Below the pieces are notes generated by a model. The model ran no database searches, was not told the DNA's origin, and was given only the letters and a program-made list of their open reading frames with translations. A stretch of 64,000 bases of DNA, taken from CAYZJV01 sp049310885 (lineage in GTDB: Bacteria; Spirochaetota; Spirochaetia; Sphaerochaetales; Sphaerochaetaceae). The position numbers and the translations under genes were made by a program. Every line of letters begins with the position of its first letter. The first letter of the stretch is position 1. The stretch spans positions 31,345 to 95,344 of the forward strand of contig NZ_JBMDYO010000008.1 of assembly GCF_049310885.1 (NCBI RefSeq). The letters are read 5' to 3'. Of this stretch, positions 62,308 to 64,000 are shown in pieces.

Positions 62308-63627
62308 CTATCGATCGATATCCTCAACAGCTTCAAAGAGTCTTCTGAATTGGTCGCCACGATCGAATTCATGACGGAACATACCGAATGAAGCCGCTCC
62401 AGGAGAGAGTATCAAAGCCACATGAGGAAGAATTGCTGTATCAGATTTTGCAGCTTTATAAGCCTTATCAAAGGCCTCTTTAAGAGAAGAGAACGGACCA
62501 CTGTAGGGAATATCGTGTTCGGTAAGAAAAGGAATCAACTTGTCCTTTGTGAAACTGCCATCAAGGAGATAGACTGAAGAGGCATCTCTGGCAGCTTGAA
62601 GCATTCCATCAGGCTTTAGATTCTTATCGGTTCCTCCGCAAATGAGATGGTACGCCCAAGGACAATTGGCACAAGAGAAGGTAACTGCTTCTGGTATAGT
62701 GGCTGAAGAATCATTAATAAAGACAACGTGGTTCTTCACGCCCAATTGTTCTTGCCTATGGGGAACGCCTCTGAAGGTGAGTAGTGCTTCGGAGATCTGC
62801 TTAATCCCAAGTCTCAAGCTACGGCAAATGGACCATGCTGTCCTGATCTTTACTGATATTTTTTCTGCTCCAAGAAAACTTTCGGTTGTCCTGACATGTC
62901 GGGATTTTATATCGGATATTTCCATTACTTCACTGTATACATTCTTTGGAACGATCATTCTGGTGTTTCTAGAACCGAATAGAAGCCATTTGTCATCTTT
63001 ATACGATTGGTAATCTACATAATTATTTAGATGATCAGGGAACAGCGATGTTAGTGCCACCAAATGAAAATTCGGTATCTTTGGCCCCATCGATGCATAC
63101 AGGTCTCTGATTTGCCAGCTCGATAATTCTAAAATTACGTATTCGGGAAGAGCGCGACCATTATGCAATCGTTCCTCGAAGTTCATAAGTACAGAAAAGC
63201 CACTAATTCCCATATTACCCAGCTGGACCGTCTCATGACCGGTGGCATTCAATATATGGGTCACGGCAGCCACTGTTGTAGTTTTTCCTTTCGTGCCGGT
63301 GACAGCAATCGCTTTTAAGGAATCCACCAATGGTGATGACATGAAGTATGCAATATCGCTTGTTACCCGTTTCGCGTGAACCAGGTAAGGACTCTTTGGA
63401 GAGACTGCAGGATTCTTCACTACAAGGTCAGCCCAAAGGAAATCCTCTTCGCGGTGTTTGCCACAAACTAGGGTTGCTCCCTTTTCCTTGAGCATTTGTA
63501 TCGGATTCCCCAGTTCCTTCTCACTCCGAAGATCTGTTATCCTCACTTCATCTCCATGGTCAAGAAAGTAACTTGCAGAAGCAAAGCCGCCGCCAAGGAT
63601 TCCTAATCCAAAAATTAATACTCGCAT
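62308..63627 (-). CDS. murD: UDP-N-acetylmuramoyl-L-alanine--D-glutamate ligase
   Basis: A 439-residue Mur ligase that adds D-glutamate to UDP-MurNAc-L-Ala. The N-terminal Rossmann domain is VLIFGLGILGGGFASASYFL, and the P-loop AVTGTKGKTTTVAAVTHIL has lysine where most MurD proteins have asparagine (GTNGKT). The central VILELSSWQIRDL is the MurD ELSSFQL equivalent, and the C-terminal domain has INDSSATIPEAV and LICGGTDKNL. The SSWQ variant and the lysine are deviations to note; D-glutamate remains the likeliest substrate. Confidence 0.88.
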   Translation of the reverse strand: MRVLIFGLGILGGGFASASYFLDHGDEVRITDLRSEKELGNPIQMLKEKGATLVCGKHREEDFLWADLVVKNPAVSPKSPYLVHAKRVTSDIAYFMSSPLVDSLKAIAVTGTKGKTTTVAAVTHILNATGHETVQLGNMGISGFSVLMNFEERLHNGRALPEYVILELSSWQIRDLYASMGPKIPNFHLVALTSLFPDHLNNYVDYQSYKDDKWLLFGSRNTRMIVPKNVYSEVMEISDIKSRHVRTTESFLGAEKISVKIRTAWSICRSLRLGIKQISEALLTFRGVPHRQEQLGVKNHVVFINDSSATIPEAVTFSCANCPWAYHLICGGTDKNLKPDGMLQAARDASSVYLLDGSFTKDKLIPFLTEHDIPYSGPFSSLKEAFDKAYKAAKSDTAILPHVALILSPGAASFGMFRHEFDRGDQFRRLFEAVEDIDR

Positions 63628-63703
63628 AGTATCTGTATTGTATCCATGCGTTCAGGCTCAGGCAAGCAGTGAAAGCTCTTTTTTAGTACTTTGGAAGCAC
63701 CTC

Positions 63704-63732
63704 TTGACGTTATTGTCCTTAGTGAGCATAAT
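63704..63732 (+). promoter_or_regulatory. Strong sigma-70-type promoter of the small basic protein
   Basis: TTGACG, a 17-bp spacer and CATAAT, each one mismatch from consensus, ending 55 bp before the GTG start at 63788. Confidence 0.75.
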
Positions 63733-63787
63733 GTCAACGTAATTACAACAGACCAATTGGTTATCTTAACGATTAAGGAGCTCTATC

Positions 63788-63880
63788 GTGCCTTGTGGAA
63801 GAAAAAGAAAAAAGCATAAGATTGCTACTCATAAGAGAAAGAAAAAGCTGAGAAAGAATAGACACAAGAACAAGAAGTAA
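63788..63880 (+). CDS. 30-residue AURKAIP1/COX24-like ribosomal-type small protein
   Basis: Encodes a 30-residue extremely basic peptide starting with GTG and beginning MPCGRKRKKHKIATHKRKKK; more than half of the residues are Lys or Arg. This matches the very short AURKAIP1/COX24-domain proteins of Bacteroidetes and spirochaetes, related to the mitochondrial small-subunit protein mS38 and thought to bind the ribosome. AAGGAG is seven bases before the GTG, a near-consensus promoter lies upstream and a strong terminator follows 20 bp after the stop, so it is a complete monocistronic gene. Confidence 0.85.
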   Translation: MPCGRKRKKHKIATHKRKKKLRKNRHKNKK

Positions 63881-63897
63881 GGTGTCTCGCAATCTGA

Positions 63898-63930
63898 AAA
63901 AAACCGCCGGTCGCTCCGGCGGTTTTTCTG
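63898..63930. terminator. Strong bidirectional terminator
   Basis: AAACCGCCGG and CCGGCGGTTT form a 10-bp stem with a five-base loop, flanked by an A-run on the left and Ts on the right, so it works in both directions. Confidence 0.93.
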
Positions 63931-63946
63931 TATGACGGGCATGTCA

Positions 63947-64000
63947 TCATCCTTGGGTGAAAATCCCAAGGGGCGTAGTTGCCGACGAACCCGATAGCGA
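63947..64000 (-). CDS. Possible C-terminal end of a convergent gene (runs off the right edge)
   Basis: On the minus strand a frame open from the edge ends at TGA (63949-63947), just before the bidirectional terminator, reading ...SLSGSSATTPLGIFTQG. The position is right for a convergent gene, but 17 codons are too few to identify it. The same DNA also contains the hairpin CCTTGGG-TGAAAAT-CCCAAGG (63951-63971). Confidence 0.25.
   Translation of the reverse strand, partial: SLSGSSATTPLGIFTQG

Noticed and set aside
63951..64000. Riboswitch-like element (hairpin CCTTGGG/CCCAAGG followed by CGAACCCGATAGC, faintly like the 3' core of ydaO c-di-AMP riboswitches)
   Set aside because: The 5' conserved half is absent; the upstream DNA is a terminator, and a convergent reading frame explains the position better. 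The window ends too soon to decide.

Overview
The window is ordinary chromosomal DNA of a low-to-moderate GC bacterium. Gene content points to the Spirochaetota, most likely a Sphaerochaeta-like organism. The signs are an amino-acid binding protein whose signal peptide ends in AGGAKE with no lipobox cysteine, a fused alpha/beta 2-oxoacid-dehydrogenase-type E1, GlnN-type glutamine synthetase, a 30-residue AURKAIP1/COX24-like basic protein, and a MurD-like ligase with a TGTKGK P-loop. This assignment is an inference from gene content, not from a marker gene.

Layout. 1-2.5 kb: 5' part of a xylulokinase gene, a divergent AraC regulator and an lrgAB pair. 2.7-14.1 kb: a DeoR regulator followed by seven co-directional genes. 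They encode a complete lipoyl multienzyme complex (E2, E3, fused E1 alpha-beta), a PHP-domain protein, an N-terminally extended sorbitol-6-P-dehydrogenase-like SDR, a sorbose-1-P-reductase-like dehydrogenase and a rhamnulokinase-like FGGY kinase; a terminator closes the operon. 14.1-18.7 kb: carAB. 18.7-27.7 kb: tRNA-Pro(CGG), a PpiD/SurA-like foldase, an HD hydrolase, a PfkB sugar kinase, a cache/PAS/GGDEF protein, typA and ribokinase. 27.8-33.1 kb: asnA and asnB, then a LacI regulator with a GH1 beta-glucosidase. 33.1-34.9 kb: an AT-rich island with three 37-bp tandem repeats and a plasmid-type ParA plus ribbon-helix-helix partner. 35-45.1 kb: a 2-hydroxyacid dehydrogenase, glnN, glmS, a UvrD-type helicase, a small exporter, a DUF362 ferredoxin, an RNA m5C methyltransferase and a hemolysin-III protein. 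45.2-47.7 kb: a polar amino-acid ABC transporter. 47.7-54.2 kb: a PAP2-like protein, an MFS transporter, aconitase, citrate synthase, a beta-hydroxyacid dehydrogenase and an ArsR regulator. 54.2-63.9 kb: argG, a YbaY-like lipoprotein, a Fur-family regulator, hflKC, metG, a FemX-like transferase, murD and the COX24-like small protein.

How the genes fit together. The 2.7-14.1 kb operon reads as a coherent but, to my knowledge, undescribed catabolic route. The kinase would phosphorylate O1 of a 6-deoxyketose. The SorE/SrlD-like pair would move the carbonyl to the other end of the chain. The resulting 1-deoxyketose 6-phosphate carries the same CH3-CO-CHOH group as acetoin, so an acetoin-dehydrogenase-like complex could cleave it to acetyl-CoA plus a tetrose phosphate.

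A second theme is nitrogen. carAB, argG, the amino-acid ABC transporter and asnB each have upstream copies of a 14-bp ArgR-box-like palindrome (core TGYATAAATATNCA). In two of these promoters the paired boxes have the same 32-bp spacing. No argR gene is in the window.
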